Positions 9,504 to 18,657 are shown, counted from the stretch's first letter. The stretch is DNA of 19,131 nt from Isotricha intestinalis (GCA_023807065.1 JAJJLU010000777.1:1-19131); one strand, 5' to 3'. The notes: generated by a model from the letters alone, not told the origin. Translations and numbers: made by a program.

Positions 9504-9925
9504 ATTTTTTATGTAATGATAATTATTTTTTTTATTTAAAAATTTTTTTTTTGGAAATTAATTTTTTTAATTTTTATTAATTGGTTTTTAAAAATGTGAT
9601 ATTTTTGAAATATCTTATTCATGGAAAAAAATAATAATTTTTAAACCAATATTTTATTTAATTTATATTTAATGTTTATCAAAGTTGTAAAAAAATAATA
9701 TGAAAAATTACATTTATACTATTATTCCTTAAAATTTGATTAACATAAATTTACATTGTTTTTAAATTGGTTTTTTACTTTTTTTTACATTTAAAATTTG
9801 GAATTTATAAATTAAATAATTCAAAATTTACAGATATACATTTATTTATACCTACATATATTAAATAAACCATTAACTATCTTTTTAAAATGATAGATGA
9901 TGAACTATTTATATTTATCAAAAGA
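9504..9925. other. Spacer between two minus-strand genes
   Basis: 422 bp should contain the promoter of the downstream coiled-coil gene and the 3' UTR of the small gene. An imperfect inverted repeat pairs 9580-9595 (ATTGGTTTTTAAAAAT) with 9637-9650 (ATTTTTAAACCAAT) around a 41-bp loop; a related TTGGTTTTTT lies near 9769. In such A/T-rich DNA this may be chance. No gene was recognised. Confidence 0.45.
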
Positions 9926-10141
9926 TTACTTTTTATTTGAAATAATATTTTTTATTTTTTTTACTTTTTCTAGATAGGGATTTTTATTATTAAAAGCTAT
10001 TTTTTTTAATTTTATTTTCTCTCCTTTATTGTTATTATTTATAGTAAATGAAGAATCAGTTTGATTTGTCATAAATTCTTCTATTTGAATAAAAACTTTA
10101 TACAATGTTTCATTATCGATTTCAAAAATTTTTTCAGACAT
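9926..10141 (-). CDS. Small hypothetical protein (71 aa)
   Basis: A 71-residue frame with ATG (10139-10141) behind a poly-A leader and a TAA stop. It is acidic at the start (MSEKIFEIDNETLYKVFIQIEEF), then Asn-rich, and ends in a basic Lys-rich helix. No domain, signal peptide or membrane segment is visible. It is divergent from the flippase gene, with 280 bp between starts. It could be a real small gene or the first exon of a longer one, although no downstream continuation was found. The amphipathic N-terminal helix and a proper start context support coding, but an open frame this short can be chance. Confidence 0.5.
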   Translation of the reverse strand: MSEKIFEIDNETLYKVFIQIEEFMTNQTDSSFTINNNNKGEKIKLKKIAFNNKNPYLEKVKKIKNIISNKK

Positions 10142-10421
10142 TTTTTTTACAAATAATTTAAAAAACGAGATTCATTCACATTTAAAACTTTATTTTTTAA
10201 CATTTAAGTTTATACAAAAAATTTTTATTGTTTTTCAAAACCATATGAATAATTATTATTTTTTTTAATTAATTAAATCGCAATAAAATATTAGTTCAAA
10301 AATCAAATAAAAATTATTAAAAATCATAATTTTAAATAAATCATGTTTGAACATAATTGAGGAAAAATTATTTTTAAATAAAATAAATAAAAATATCAAT
10401 ATTTTTTAAAAATAATAAAAA
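10142..10421. promoter_or_regulatory. Divergent intergenic region, small protein / P4-ATPase
   Basis: 280 bp between two outward-facing start codons, so it probably carries both promoters and 5' UTRs. It ends in A-rich sequence before the flippase ATG. No element was recognised; the role is inferred from gene orientation. Confidence 0.45.
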
Positions 10422-13400
10422 ATGAAAGAAAATTCATCATCTGATAATATCCCAAAAGGCAATTTAAATGAAAAATTAATTCATTTTAACAATCAAAAAC
10501 ATAAAACTTCAAATAATCGTCCAACATATTTCCAAGAATTAATAAATAAAATTTTTCCATGTTTACATCATGTAGATCAATTAAGTAAAAAGTATGTTTT
10601 TTTAAAAGAATCAGAATTAAATTACACTTATTTTAGTAATAAGGTAGAAAATAACAAATATAATTTAATATCATTTATTCCTGTAGTAATATTTAATCAA
10701 TTTAAGCAATTTGGAAATTTTTTTTATTTAGTAATGACATTAACACAATTATTTCCTCCTTTAGTAGTAGGATTTTTATTTTCATATCTTTCTCCATTAG
10801 TAATAGTAGTTGGATTTACAATGTTAAAAGAATTATATGATGATATAAATAGAAGATATCAAGATAGAATAACAAATAATGAAATTTATACAATATATAA
10901 GAATAATGATAATAATGAACCAGAAGAAATTTCAATTACTTCAGCTGAGTTAAAAATAGGAGATTTTATAATAATTAATGAAAATCAAAGAGTTCCAGCT
11001 GATATTATTTTACTAAAAACTATAAATAATGATTCTGATGATAATCATGCTTTTATAAGAACAGATCAATTAGATGGTGAAACTGATTGGAAATTAAGAA
11101 AAGCTTTAGGTTATACTCAAAAATTATCCATTTCACAAATTATTAATTTAGATGGTTTTATGGAATATGAAGCTCCTTCAAAATTAATTTATAATTTTGA
11201 AGGAGTTTTTGAATGTAAAATAGATAATAATAATATTATTAAAGAACCTTTGAGTTTAGAAAATACTATTTGGTCTTCTACTGTTTTAGCTTCTAAAAAA
11301 GCTTTTGGAATTGTTTGTTATACTGGAAATGAAACTAGAGTTAGAATGAATTCAAGTGAACCAAAAATTAAAATTGGAATTCTGGATGATGAATTGAATA
11401 AAATTAACGTTTATTTATTTTTTATTATGTGTATTTTATCTTTTATTATTACTTTCATGAAATTTCTTATTTATAATGTTTTTAGTACTAATTTATTTTT
11501 TATCTTTTTTAGATTTATTGTTCTTTTTTGTGGAATAATTCCTATTTCTTTAAGAGTAAATTTAGATGTTTCTAAAACATATTTTTCACTTATGATAAAT
11601 AGAGATGATTCAATTAAAGATACAATTGCAAGAAATAGTACAATACCAGAAGAATTAGGAAGAATAACATATGTATTTACTGATAAAACAGGAACTTTAA
11701 CCAAGAATGAAATGATATTTAAAAAAATTGCAATGGAAATAGACCAATTTACGGAAGAATCTTTCAGTGAATTAAATTTAATATTAGATGATGAATGTAA
11801 GAAATCAGATGCTCCTTTAGTTGATCTAATAAATAATAATAATAATAGTATAAGTTCAATAAATAATACTGACTTATCATATAATACAATATCAACAGAT
11901 TCTCTTAAAAAAGATTCTGATAATAGAGAAGAAAGAAAAGGAAAAAAAAATAGAAGACAAAGAACAAAAGTAATAAGAGATACAATAACTTCAATGGTTC
12001 TTTGTAATAATGTAACTCCTATTCAAGATAAAGATAATCCAGATTTATATACTTATCAAGCATCATCACCTGATGAAGTAGCATTAGTAAAATTTGCAGA
12101 ATCATTAAATATGAGATTAATATATAGATCTGATTCAGAAATTCATATAAAAAATAAAGCAAATGTTATAGAAGAATATGAAATATTAGCAAATTTTCCT
12201 TTTAGTTCAGATACAAAGAGAATGGGAATAATATTAAAAAATAAGAAATATGGTCATATAATTTTTTATTTAAAAGGAGCAGAAAATGTAATGACAGAAT
12301 ATGTGAAAGAAGAATATAAAGGATATATAAAAGAAAATGCAGAAAGTTTAGCAACAAAAGGTTTAAGAACTTTAGTATTAACAGAAAGAATAATTTCTCA
12401 AAATGAATTTGATAAATGGAATGAAGAATATAATGAAGCAATAACATCAATGGAACATAGAAAAGAGAAAGTAGCTCAAGCAATAAGTAAATTGGAAAAT
12501 AATATGGATTTCCTATGTGTAACAGGAGTAGAAGATTTATTACAAGATAGAGTAAATGCCACAATAGAAAATTTACGTAATGCAGGAATGAAAATATGGA
12601 TGCTTACTGGAGATAAAATTGAAACTGCAATATGTATTTCAATATCATGTGGTTTAAAAGCTAAAAATCATACAATATTTTCAATAAAATATGATGATTT
12701 TGAACATGAAGATAAAGATGAAGATGTAAAAAAATTAAAAGAAAAATTTACTTATTATAAAAATTTATCTTCAGGAAATCCTCATATTTTTATAATAGAT
12801 GGTGACACATTAGATTTAGCATTAAAAAATGCAGAAAAAGATTTTTTTGAGACAGCAATGAAAGCTCCATCAGTAGTATGTTGTAGATGTTCTCCAACCC
12901 AGAAGAGGATAATAGTGAAGACAATAAAGAAATATACAGATAAGAGAACAGCAGCAGTAGGTGATGGAGGTAATGATGTAGCAATGATACAAGAAGCTGA
13001 TGTTGGAATTGGTATTGTTGGTAAAGAAGGTCTTCAAGCTTCTTTAGCTGCTGATTATTCAATTTTAGAATTTAATTATTTAGATACTTTACTTTTATGG
13101 TGGGGAAGATTAGCTTATAAGAATACTAGTCAAATGAGTAATTTTATTATTCATAGAGGATTAATTATTAGTTTAATACAATTTATTTTTTCTTGTATTT
13201 TCTATTTTAATTCTGTTGCTCTTTATAATGGAATGCTTATTATGGGTTATTCTACTATTTATACTTGTTTCCCTTCTATTAGTGTTCTTCTTGATCAAGA
13301 TACTGATAAAAAAAATGTTATGAAATTTCCAGGATTATATAAAAATTTATTAATGGGAAGAGAATTAAATTTAAAAATTTTTCTATGGTGGTTTTTTAAA

Positions 13401-13772
13401 AGTATTTATCAAGCTGTAGTTATTATGTTTGGTGCTTTATATTTTTTTCAAGAAAATTTATTTTTAATTATTGTTACTATTACTTTTACTTGTTTAATTT
13501 TCTTGGAAATTTTAAATGTTTATACTGAAATTAATAAATTTCATAAATTTATGGTTGTTTCCCTTATTGGAACTGGATTTTGTTATTTAATTTCTATTTA
13601 TCTTTTACCTAATCTTTTAAATACTGCTTATATTTGGGATTTTACATTTTTTTGGAAAATTGGTTTAATTTCTATTATTAGTTGGAGTCCTTTTTATATT
13701 GCTAATAGAATTAAGAAATTTTGTTTCCCTGAAACTATTGAAAAATTGAATGCTATTGGGAAAGATATTTAA
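10422..13772 (+). CDS. P4-type ATPase, phospholipid flippase of the Neo1/ATP9 class
   Basis: Full-length P4-ATPase of 1116 residues that moves phospholipids to the cytosolic leaflet, in this class mainly at Golgi and endosomes. In order: two N-terminal membrane segments (about 83-135), the actuator motif DGET (218-221), PISLRVNLD in the fourth membrane segment (374-382) where cation pumps have PEGL, the phosphorylated D421 in DKTGTLT, the nucleotide-domain SSPDEVAL (548-555), TGDKIETA (730-737), GDGGNDVA (847-854), and six more membrane segments up to the C-terminus. The run IIPISLRVNLDVSK and the TIPEELGRITYVFTDKTGT context resemble yeast Neo1 and animal ATP9A/B more than Drs2/Dnf types; this class works without a CDC50 subunit, and none is encoded here. 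A Ser/Asn/Lys-rich insert lies at about 455-515. The ATG follows an A-rich leader; stop TAA. Family certain; subclass likely. Confidence 0.96.
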   Translation: MKENSSSDNIPKGNLNEKLIHFNNQKHKTSNNRPTYFQELINKIFPCLHHVDQLSKKYVFLKESELNYTYFSNKVENNKYNLISFIPVVIFNQFKQFGNFFYLVMTLTQLFPPLVVGFLFSYLSPLVIVVGFTMLKELYDDINRRYQDRITNNEIYTIYKNNDNNEPEEISITSAELKIGDFIIINENQRVPADIILLKTINNDSDDNHAFIRTDQLDGETDWKLRKALGYTQKLSISQIINLDGFMEYEAPSKLIYNFEGVFECKIDNNNIIKEPLSLENTIWSSTVLASKKAFGIVCYTGNETRVRMNSSEPKIKIGILDDELNKINVYLFFIMCILSFIITFMKFLIYNVFSTNLFFIFFRFIVLFCGIIPISLRVNLDVSKTYFSLMINRDDSIKDTIARNSTIPEELGRITYVFTDKTGTLTKNEMIFKKIAMEIDQFTEESFSELNLILDDECKKSDAPLVDLINNNNNSISSINNTDLSYNTISTDSLKKDSDNREERKGKKNRRQRTKVIRDTITSMVLCNNVTPIQDKDNPDLYTYQASSPDEVALVKFAESLNMRLIYRSDSEIHIKNKANVIEEYEILANFPFSSDTKRMGIILKNKKYGHIIFYLKGAENVMTEYVKEEYKGYIKENAESLATKGLRTLVLTERIISQNEFDKWNEEYNEAITSMEHRKEKVAQAISKLENNMDFLCVTGVEDLLQDRVNATIENLRNAGMKIWMLTGDKIETAICISISCGLKAKNHTIFSIKYDDFEHEDKDEDVKKLKEKFTYYKNLSSGNPHIFIIDGDTLDLALKNAEKDFFETAMKAPSVVCCRCSPTQKRIIVKTIKKYTDKRTAAVGDGGNDVAMIQEADVGIGIVGKEGLQASLAADYSILEFNYLDTLLLWWGRLAYKNTSQMSNFIIHRGLIISLIQFIFSCIFYFNSVALYNGMLIMGYSTIYTCFPSISVLLDQDTDKKNVMKFPGLYKNLLMGRELNLKIFLWWFFKSIYQAVVIMFGALYFFQENLFLIIVTITFTCLIFLEILNVYTEINKFHKFMVVSLIGTGFCYLISIYLLPNLLNTAYIWDFTFFWKIGLISIISWSPFYIANRIKKFCFPETIEKLNAIGKDI

Positions 13773-14067
13773 TTATATTATAATAATAGATTTTTAGAAA
13801 TTATTATTAGTTATTTAGTTTAATTTCAAATGTATAAACAAAATTTAAATTTAATTTAATTATAGTCTTTTTAAAAATCAATATTTTAAAACTTAATAAT
13901 CAAATTTTTTCCTAAATATATCTTTCATAAATATTTTTATTTTTCATTTTTTTATTGCTCAATTATTATTACATTAATCATTTATTGTTTTTTATTCATA
14001 TTAATGAAAAAAAATAAATAAAAGGAAAATTCCTATTTTCTTTCTGATTGATTATTTCCCGTTTATT
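13773..14067. other. Spacer downstream of P4-ATPase
   Basis: 295 bp of A/T-rich DNA holding the flippase 3' UTR and the start of the pseudogene flank. A direct-repeat-like TTTTTCATTTTTTTATTG stretch near 13940 is plain low complexity. Nothing else was recognised. Confidence 0.45.
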
Positions 14068-14473
14068 TCATATTATTTTAAAGAAGAGTTCCACCGATTT
14101 TTCAACAAACCACTTTTCAGCATCTTGTCGCAAAACTTTTTAGAAATTTCCAATTCTACTTTTTTGATGTTTGCTTTGACAAACTCTCTTCTACATAAAA
14201 CAGTGAAAAAATCCATTCCAGTATTCGCTCAAATTTAATCCCTAAATTCATTTATTCAGAAATTCTAATCCAACATTTCCAGTAGAAGAAAAGACGACAG
14301 CCTTTAATTCATTATCTTTAACCTTTAAACCTAATTTTAAAAGTTCTCCTGCTTTTTTTCCTTTTACTGATACATGACAGTCTATTTCTTATTTCTTTTT
14401 ATCCCAAATGCTCTTATTGAATATCTTGCTTTTGATGTTATTGATTTTGACCTAGAAATTAATCAAATTCTTT
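14068..14473 (-). pseudogene. Decayed ribosomal protein uL5 (RPL11) pseudogene
   Basis: This stretch is visibly richer in G/C than the intergenic DNA around it and encodes pieces of uL5 in correct order in shifting frames. 14385-14450 reads [17 protein letters not shown] (family: FSKARYTVRSFGIRRNEK). After a lost base, 14251-14385 reads [20 protein letters not shown] followed by KVKDNELK and STGNVG. A third frame gives LGIKF near 14230-14245. A fourth (14161-14227) gives NTGMDFFTVL (family: GLDFYVVL). A fifth (14068-14163) gives SRIGNF, a TAA (14140-14142), then RQDAEKWFVEK (family: SKEEAMRWFQQK). At least four frame changes plus in-frame stops make it non-functional. It covers roughly residues 50-175 of the usual 178; the N-terminal third is missing or unrecognisable. 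An intact copy must exist elsewhere. GT-AG introns were tried and do not restore one frame. Confidence 0.88.
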
Positions 14474-14748
14474 AAATAAAAAACCTGAAAAATGTTAATT
14501 AAACAAAAACAATTATTCATTATATTAGTAATTTTAAAGAAATGGGAGAAAAATTTAATCTTTATGTTTTAATTCCCCTTTCCAAAAATAAAACTATTTA
14601 AATATTAAAATTAAGTAGTTTTTGCTCAATATTTTTATTGTTATCTAAAAAAAAATTTAAAATAATCCATATTTCAACAGAAAAAATTCAAAAAATTTAG
14701 AAAACAATAACAAAAATGATGGTAGTATCCAAATTTGAAAAACTAGTG
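14474..14748. other. Spacer downstream of PP2A
   Basis: 275 bp of A/T-rich DNA next to the stop codon of the PP2A gene, presumably its 3' UTR. A weak echo of the uL5 N-terminus (minus-strand Cys-Leu-Ile-Asn-Ile near 14490-14505) might be more of the pseudogene, but it is too short to claim. Confidence 0.4.
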
Positions 14749-15678
14749 TTAAAGAAAATAATCAGGGGTTCTCTTATCACTTTCTTTATTACTTTCACTT
14801 CCTTGATTAGGACTAGGATCAAACTGTAAAAGAGTTTGTCTTTTATTTTCATCGACTTCCATAATAGCAGCTTGATTCCCACATCGATAGCAATAATTAG
14901 GAGCAGAGAAGATAGTAATAACATGTTTATTATGACAATAATTATATCCATTCATCATTAATTGATGAGCTCTACTAATTAAACTTAATTTATTTGTATG
15001 TTCAAACTGTTCACTAATATCATGTCCGAAAATATATCCCGCACCTCGAGGACTCATCCCCCAACCAAAACGATCTTCAGGATCACTCCATAGTAAATCA
15101 GTAAATGGACCTTCTTGTGGTATTTCAGTAAAACGACTTAATTGATTTATATTATCTAATGTTTCTACAGATGGACTTAAACCACCATGAAGACAAAATA
15201 TACTATTATCAACTACTGCACTTATTGGTAAATAATCAAATAAATCTGTAAATATTTTCCATACATTAGAATTACCATATTTACGCATACATTCATCATA
15301 AAAACCATAAACTTGTGTTATTTGACGACTTTCATGATTTCCTCTTGTTAATGTTATTCTATTAGGGAAGCGGACTTTTAAACAAAGGAGAAGAGATACT
15401 GATTCAATTGAATAGTATCCTCGATCTACATAGTCACCCATGAATAAATAATTCGTATCTGGAGCATTTCCTCCTATTTTAAATAACTCCATTAAATCAA
15501 AGTATTGACCATGAATGTCTCCACAAATTGTCACTGGAGTACGACTTTGAACAACGTTTGGCTCCTTTTTTAATATTTCTTTTGCCTTTTCACATAATAT
15601 TTTCACCTGAGATTCTTTCAGTAAACGACAATTTTTTAATTGTTCTATCCAGTTATCTAGTTCACCTTCTTTTGACAT
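14749..15678 (-). CDS. PPP2C: Protein phosphatase 2A catalytic subunit
   Basis: PPP-family Ser/Thr phosphatase of 309 residues, exactly the human PP2Ac length. Metal and phosphate ligands are all present: D54 and H56 in GDIHGQ, D82 in GDYVDRG, N114 and H115 in RGNHE, H164 in LHGG, H238 in SRAHQ. YGFYDEC and [14 protein letters not shown] are also intact. The C-terminal TPDYFL, with T304, Y307 and the methylated L309, is the PP2A signature and separates it from PP4, PP6 and PP1; it is needed for B-subunit recruitment and for LCMT1/PME-1 control. One departure is [13 protein letters not shown] (about 202-214), where animals have DRGGWGIS. Cytosolic and nuclear in other eukaryotes. Its start codon is only 95 bp from that of the divergent coiled-coil gene. 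Stop is TAA; codon use is mixed, as in a well-expressed gene. Confidence 0.97.
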   Translation of the reverse strand: MSKEGELDNWIEQLKNCRLLKESQVKILCEKAKEILKKEPNVVQSRTPVTICGDIHGQYFDLMELFKIGGNAPDTNYLFMGDYVDRGYYSIESVSLLLCLKVRFPNRITLTRGNHESRQITQVYGFYDECMRKYGNSNVWKIFTDLFDYLPISAVVDNSIFCLHGGLSPSVETLDNINQLSRFTEIPQEGPFTDLLWSDPEDRFGWGMSPRGAGYIFGHDISEQFEHTNKLSLISRAHQLMMNGYNYCHNKHVITIFSAPNYCYRCGNQAAIMEVDENKRQTLLQFDPSPNQGSESNKESDKRTPDYFL

Positions 15679-15773
15679 TTCTTTTAAATAATAGATTTTT
15701 TTTATTTATTTTTTTATTTGTTTTTAGTATTTTTTGATTTCTTTTTCAAATTTGTTTTAAATTTATTAATTAA
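15679..15773. promoter_or_regulatory. 95-bp bidirectional promoter region
   Basis: The start codons of the PP2A gene (-) and the coiled-coil gene (+) are separated by only 95 bp of A/T-rich DNA. Both transcripts must start within this space or inside the other gene. No element is recognisable. Confidence 0.5.
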
Positions 15774-16469
15774 ATGAAAAATAATGAAAAAGTGATTCAT
15801 TTTTCTGAAGCTTTAAATATGTTAAAAGATTCTTATAAAATGCAAAAAGAATATTATAAAAAATTAATAGATTCATTAGAGTATAAATTAAATCAAAAAG
15901 AGATTATAATTAACCAAATGAAAAGCAAATTAAAATCAATAACTGAAGAAAATAATCAAAATAAAGAAAAAATATTATTATTATTAAAAGAAATAGATGA
16001 ATATAAAAAAAAAAATGATAATAATATAATTAAAAATAAACCATTGTTGTGTGAAAAACCAAAAATTATAAATAGGAATAATAGTTGTATAAATTTACAT
16101 AATATGAATTTAAATAGTCCTTTTAAAACAATTAATGTAAGTTTTTCAAAAAATAAAAAATCAAAATATAATTTAGAATCGCTTAAAACTATTAATTATC
16201 AAAAAATATTAGAAAAAATTAATGGTAAATTTAATAAAAATAGTCTTAATGGGGTTAAAAGAAACTTAAATACTATTTATAATTATGATAATTTATATAG
16301 TTTTGATTTTTTAAAAATTTGTAAAAATAAAATGAAACAAAAAGATTATAATTATATTATAGAGAATTTAAATAATGTGAATTCATATAGTATTTCAAGA
16401 AATGAGTGCTACAACAAAAATAATCCTTATTATTCACAAAATTTTGAAGATTTTATTTCATCCTTATAA
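15774..16469 (+). CDS. Coiled-coil protein resembling the At4g15545 family
   Basis: Protein of 231 residues. Residues 8-85 begin with FSEALNMLKDSYKMQKEYYKKLIDSLEYKL and run into a long Lys/Glu coiled coil, likely a dimeriser. The middle (90-170) is Asn/Lys/Ser-rich and probably unstructured. The C-terminal 58 residues (174-231) form a compact helical segment: FDFLKICKNKMKQKDYNYII, LNNVNSYSISRNEC, then FEDFISSL. This order, and the pattern of a helix with Asp-Tyr, an Ile-Ser-Arg turn and a terminal Phe-x-x-Phe-Ile, resembles the little-studied plant/protist At4g15545 family, whose C-terminal fold is PAH/harmonin-like. The match is from memory and moderate. Cellular role unknown. ATG follows ATTAATTAA; stop is TAA. 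Confidence 0.75.
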   Translation: MKNNEKVIHFSEALNMLKDSYKMQKEYYKKLIDSLEYKLNQKEIIINQMKSKLKSITEENNQNKEKILLLLKEIDEYKKKNDNNIIKNKPLLCEKPKIINRNNSCINLHNMNLNSPFKTINVSFSKNKKSKYNLESLKTINYQKILEKINGKFNKNSLNGVKRNLNTIYNYDNLYSFDFLKICKNKMKQKDYNYIIENLNNVNSYSISRNECYNKNNPYYSQNFEDFISSL

Positions 16470-16847
16470 TATGAAAGATTCCTTATTAAATCATCTTTTA
16501 ATAAAGTAAAAATGAATTAAACTTTTATAATATTTAAGTTATAAATAATATTAATATTATTGTTTTTCAAAAATAAAATAACTAATAATATTTTTCATTT
16601 TTCAAATTATTTATTCTCAATTTATAATATTTTATAAATACAAAATATTAAAATTAATTAACCAAAACTTTTCCTAATGATAAATTAAAATTTAATTTCT
16701 TCATATGATGAAAAAAAATATACAGTATAATTAAAACCCAAAAAAAAGCACTAAAAAAAGAAAAAACTAATGAAAAAATAAAAAAAAATATAAAATATCC
16801 CCTTATGAAATTATTAAATAATAACCTGTTTAAAATAAAATAAAAAT
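16470..16847. other. Convergent 3' spacer, nothing recognised
   Basis: 378 bp of A/T-rich DNA between two facing stop codons. It should contain both 3' UTRs. No broken gene, repeat or RNA was recognised. Confidence 0.5.
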
Positions 16848-17546
16848 TTATTTTTTCAAATATTTTTTTTCTCCTTCTTTTAAGAAATAATCAGCATTCC
16901 AATATTCAATAACAAAATCAGAAATACCTTTCATTTTAACTTTACTAACACCACAAGCACTCATATACATAGTCCAGAATTTTTCAAGAGGAGCTTGAAC
17001 AAGCATTAAACTGAAAATATTAGTGATAGCTCCATGTGAGACGATAGTACAAACTTCTTCATCACCAAGCCAGAATCTAACAAGAAATCTTCTAAGACGA
17101 TCCATAACAGAATAGAAAGTTTCTCCATTAGGCATAGTTAATCTTTCAGGATGTTTAAAGTAATCACCACCATCATCACTTCCAAAAGCTTCCTTCTTAT
17201 AGGTTTTACCTTCCCAATCACCCCATGATATATCTATAACTAATGGATCTCCTACTAATTCTACTTTTGTCTTATGTTGACCAGCTACTAATTCTGCTGT
17301 TTGTTGAGCACGTGGTATTTCTGAATAATATATTTTTCCTATTTCTGTCTCTGAAAGGAAGTCTCCTGCTGCCTTTGCGTGAGCTATTCCTGCATCGTTC
17401 AAGGGAACGCTTATACGACCACGTACACGAGGTACTGGATCTGTATTGAAATTAGTCTCTCCGTGACGAATTAAATAAAATGTCTTTGTTTTTTCCTTTG
17501 AAAATACAGATGATATAAGGAAGATAATTAGCAATGTGGATCTCAT
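16848..17546 (-). CDS. Secreted or lumenal histidine phosphatase (phosphoglycerate-mutase-like)
   Basis: Branch-1 histidine phosphatase of 232 residues. It begins with a clear signal peptide, MRSTLLIIFLISSVFS (1-16), so it enters the secretory pathway. The catalytic motif LIRHGETN has H28 as the phosphate acceptor; RVRGRISVPLNDAG, R79 in SEIPRAQQT, E112 in WGDWEGKTY, and H171 in VSHGAIT complete the active site. The pattern (GDWEG, PNGE) is that of broad phosphatases of the CobC/GpmB kind rather than glycolytic mutase, which has longer inserts. The substrate cannot be read from the sequence. There is no membrane anchor or KDEL-type tail. Arg codons are often CGT, unlike the AGA-rich hypothetical genes, which can reflect high expression or a transferred origin. 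ATG at 17544-17546; stop TAA. Confidence 0.93.
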   Translation of the reverse strand: MRSTLLIIFLISSVFSKEKTKTFYLIRHGETNFNTDPVPRVRGRISVPLNDAGIAHAKAAGDFLSETEIGKIYYSEIPRAQQTAELVAGQHKTKVELVGDPLVIDISWGDWEGKTYKKEAFGSDDGGDYFKHPERLTMPNGETFYSVMDRLRRFLVRFWLGDEEVCTIVSHGAITNIFSLMLVQAPLEKFWTMYMSACGVSKVKMKGISDFVIEYWNADYFLKEGEKKYLKK

Positions 17547-17802
17547 TTTTTATATGGGTTTTTATTTTTTTCATGGATTTTATAATTTTTTTTTATTTTT
17601 TTATTGGGTTTTTTATTTTTTGGTTGCTTAATATTTTTTTATTTTTTTTATAAGTTTTTTTTAATTTTTTTATATTTTTATAACATAATTATATTTTTTT
17701 AAGGTATTTTGAAAAATTTTTTGATTTGTTATGAAGCGAAAAAAAAAGATTTTTCGGTTTAAATAATATAATATAAATAAATTTAAAAAAAGTAAAAAAA
17801 AC
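17547..17802. other. Short spacer, T-rich
   Basis: 256 bp between two minus-strand genes, with long T runs on the plus strand just upstream of the phosphatase start. It presumably holds the phosphatase promoter and the 3' UTR of the TMBIM-like gene. Confidence 0.4.
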
Positions 17803-18657
17803 TTATTCAGGGCGAAAAACACAAGTAAAAATATCAATATTACTATTCATCATAGCAACAGCACAAAGCATTAAAGAAACATCTTTTTCATAATCAACTT
17901 TATAAAAATTAACAAAATCAATAAACATTCTTTTAAATTCAAAAATCATATACATACAAACAACCATAAGAAAAATTAAATAAATAAAGCATCCAACAAT
18001 ATTTTCTTTGACAAGAAAACAATATAAGATAAATCCAATTCCAATTAAAGAATAAATAAAAAGCAATTGAACATGAGGTTTAGATTTTAATCTTTGAATT
18101 TGATTAAATAATAAAATTAAACTAAAAACAACAAATTGAATAATACAACAACTTAAAGTTAAAACAACAGAATAAAAAGAAACAAAAGTATATATTAAAA
18201 TTAGTAAAAAAAGATAAGTGACAAAAATAGGAATTGTAGAACCTAAATTTCTAAAAATTTTTCTTTTTAAAAAATAAACAGATAAAACAATAGAAATGAA
18301 AATAGAACAAAAAATTAAAAGTAACCACCATAATCTATTAAATAAATCATTATAATTAATATGTGAATCTGAACTTATTATAACAATTTCAGGTAAAATT
18401 GATTGAAATGTTGTTACTATATAAAATAATGTTAATATATTTGAAAAATAATTTAATTGTTCTATTGGAATTTTCTTATGTTCATGCTCTTCTTCATTAT
18501 CATTTATTAATACTTCTTTATTAAAATTACTTATTGAATTTGATTCTTTTCTAATTCTTTTATTGTCTTCTAATATTTTTGCTTGAAATTCACTGTTATC
18601 ATCATTTGATTTTAACTCTTCTTCATCTATTAATCCACTTTGTTCATCCTCTTTCAT
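17803..18657 (-). CDS. TMBIM / Bax-inhibitor-1-like multi-span membrane protein
   Basis: Protein of 284 residues with an acidic, soluble N-terminus (1-65) and six strongly hydrophobic spans at about 72-94, 108-130, 141-163, 164-184, 196-216 and 220-242, plus a semi-hydrophobic C-terminal segment (257-281). This is the TMBIM layout. The stretch TFVSFYSVVLTLSCCIIQ (157-174) fits the family SSFY region between spans 3 and 4, and DYEKDVSLMLCAVAMMNSNIDIF fits the terminal half-span with Asp. TMBIM proteins leak calcium from ER or Golgi and dampen cell death. The usual Asp in the sixth span (D-x-Q) is not seen, so the copy is divergent. Next to it on the same strand is an IP3R-like channel, a known functional partner of TMBIM6 in animals; adjacency may be chance. 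Start ATG in MKEDEQSG; stop TAA. Confidence 0.65.
   Translation of the reverse strand: MKEDEQSGLIDEEELKSNDDNSEFQAKILEDNKRIRKESNSISNFNKEVLINDNEEEHEHKKIPIEQLNYFSNILTLFYIVTTFQSILPEIVIISSDSHINYNDLFNRLWWLLLIFCSIFISIVLSVYFLKRKIFRNLGSTIPIFVTYLFLLILIYTFVSFYSVVLTLSCCIIQFVVFSLILLFNQIQRLKSKPHVQLLFIYSLIGIGFILYCFLVKENIVGCFIYLIFLMVVCMYMIFEFKRMFIDFVNFYKVDYEKDVSLMLCAVAMMNSNIDIFTCVFRPE

Noticed and set aside
9580..9650. Inverted repeat as a regulatory hairpin or transposon end
   Set aside because: The arms are imperfect, A/T-rich and without target duplication or a gene between them. It is noted in the spacer entry only.
12202..12564. Leucine-rich 120-codon frame antisense to the P4-ATPase
   Set aside because: It is a shadow of the conserved nucleotide-domain coding sequence; its Leu/Ile-rich composition comes from reversed A-rich codons.
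14068..14473. Intact intron-rich RPL11 gene instead of a pseudogene
   Set aside because: The GT-AG pairs tried (for example the 33-nt one spanning 14248) remove conserved residues or leave other stops. Several breaks are single-base losses inside conserved runs, which introns do not explain.
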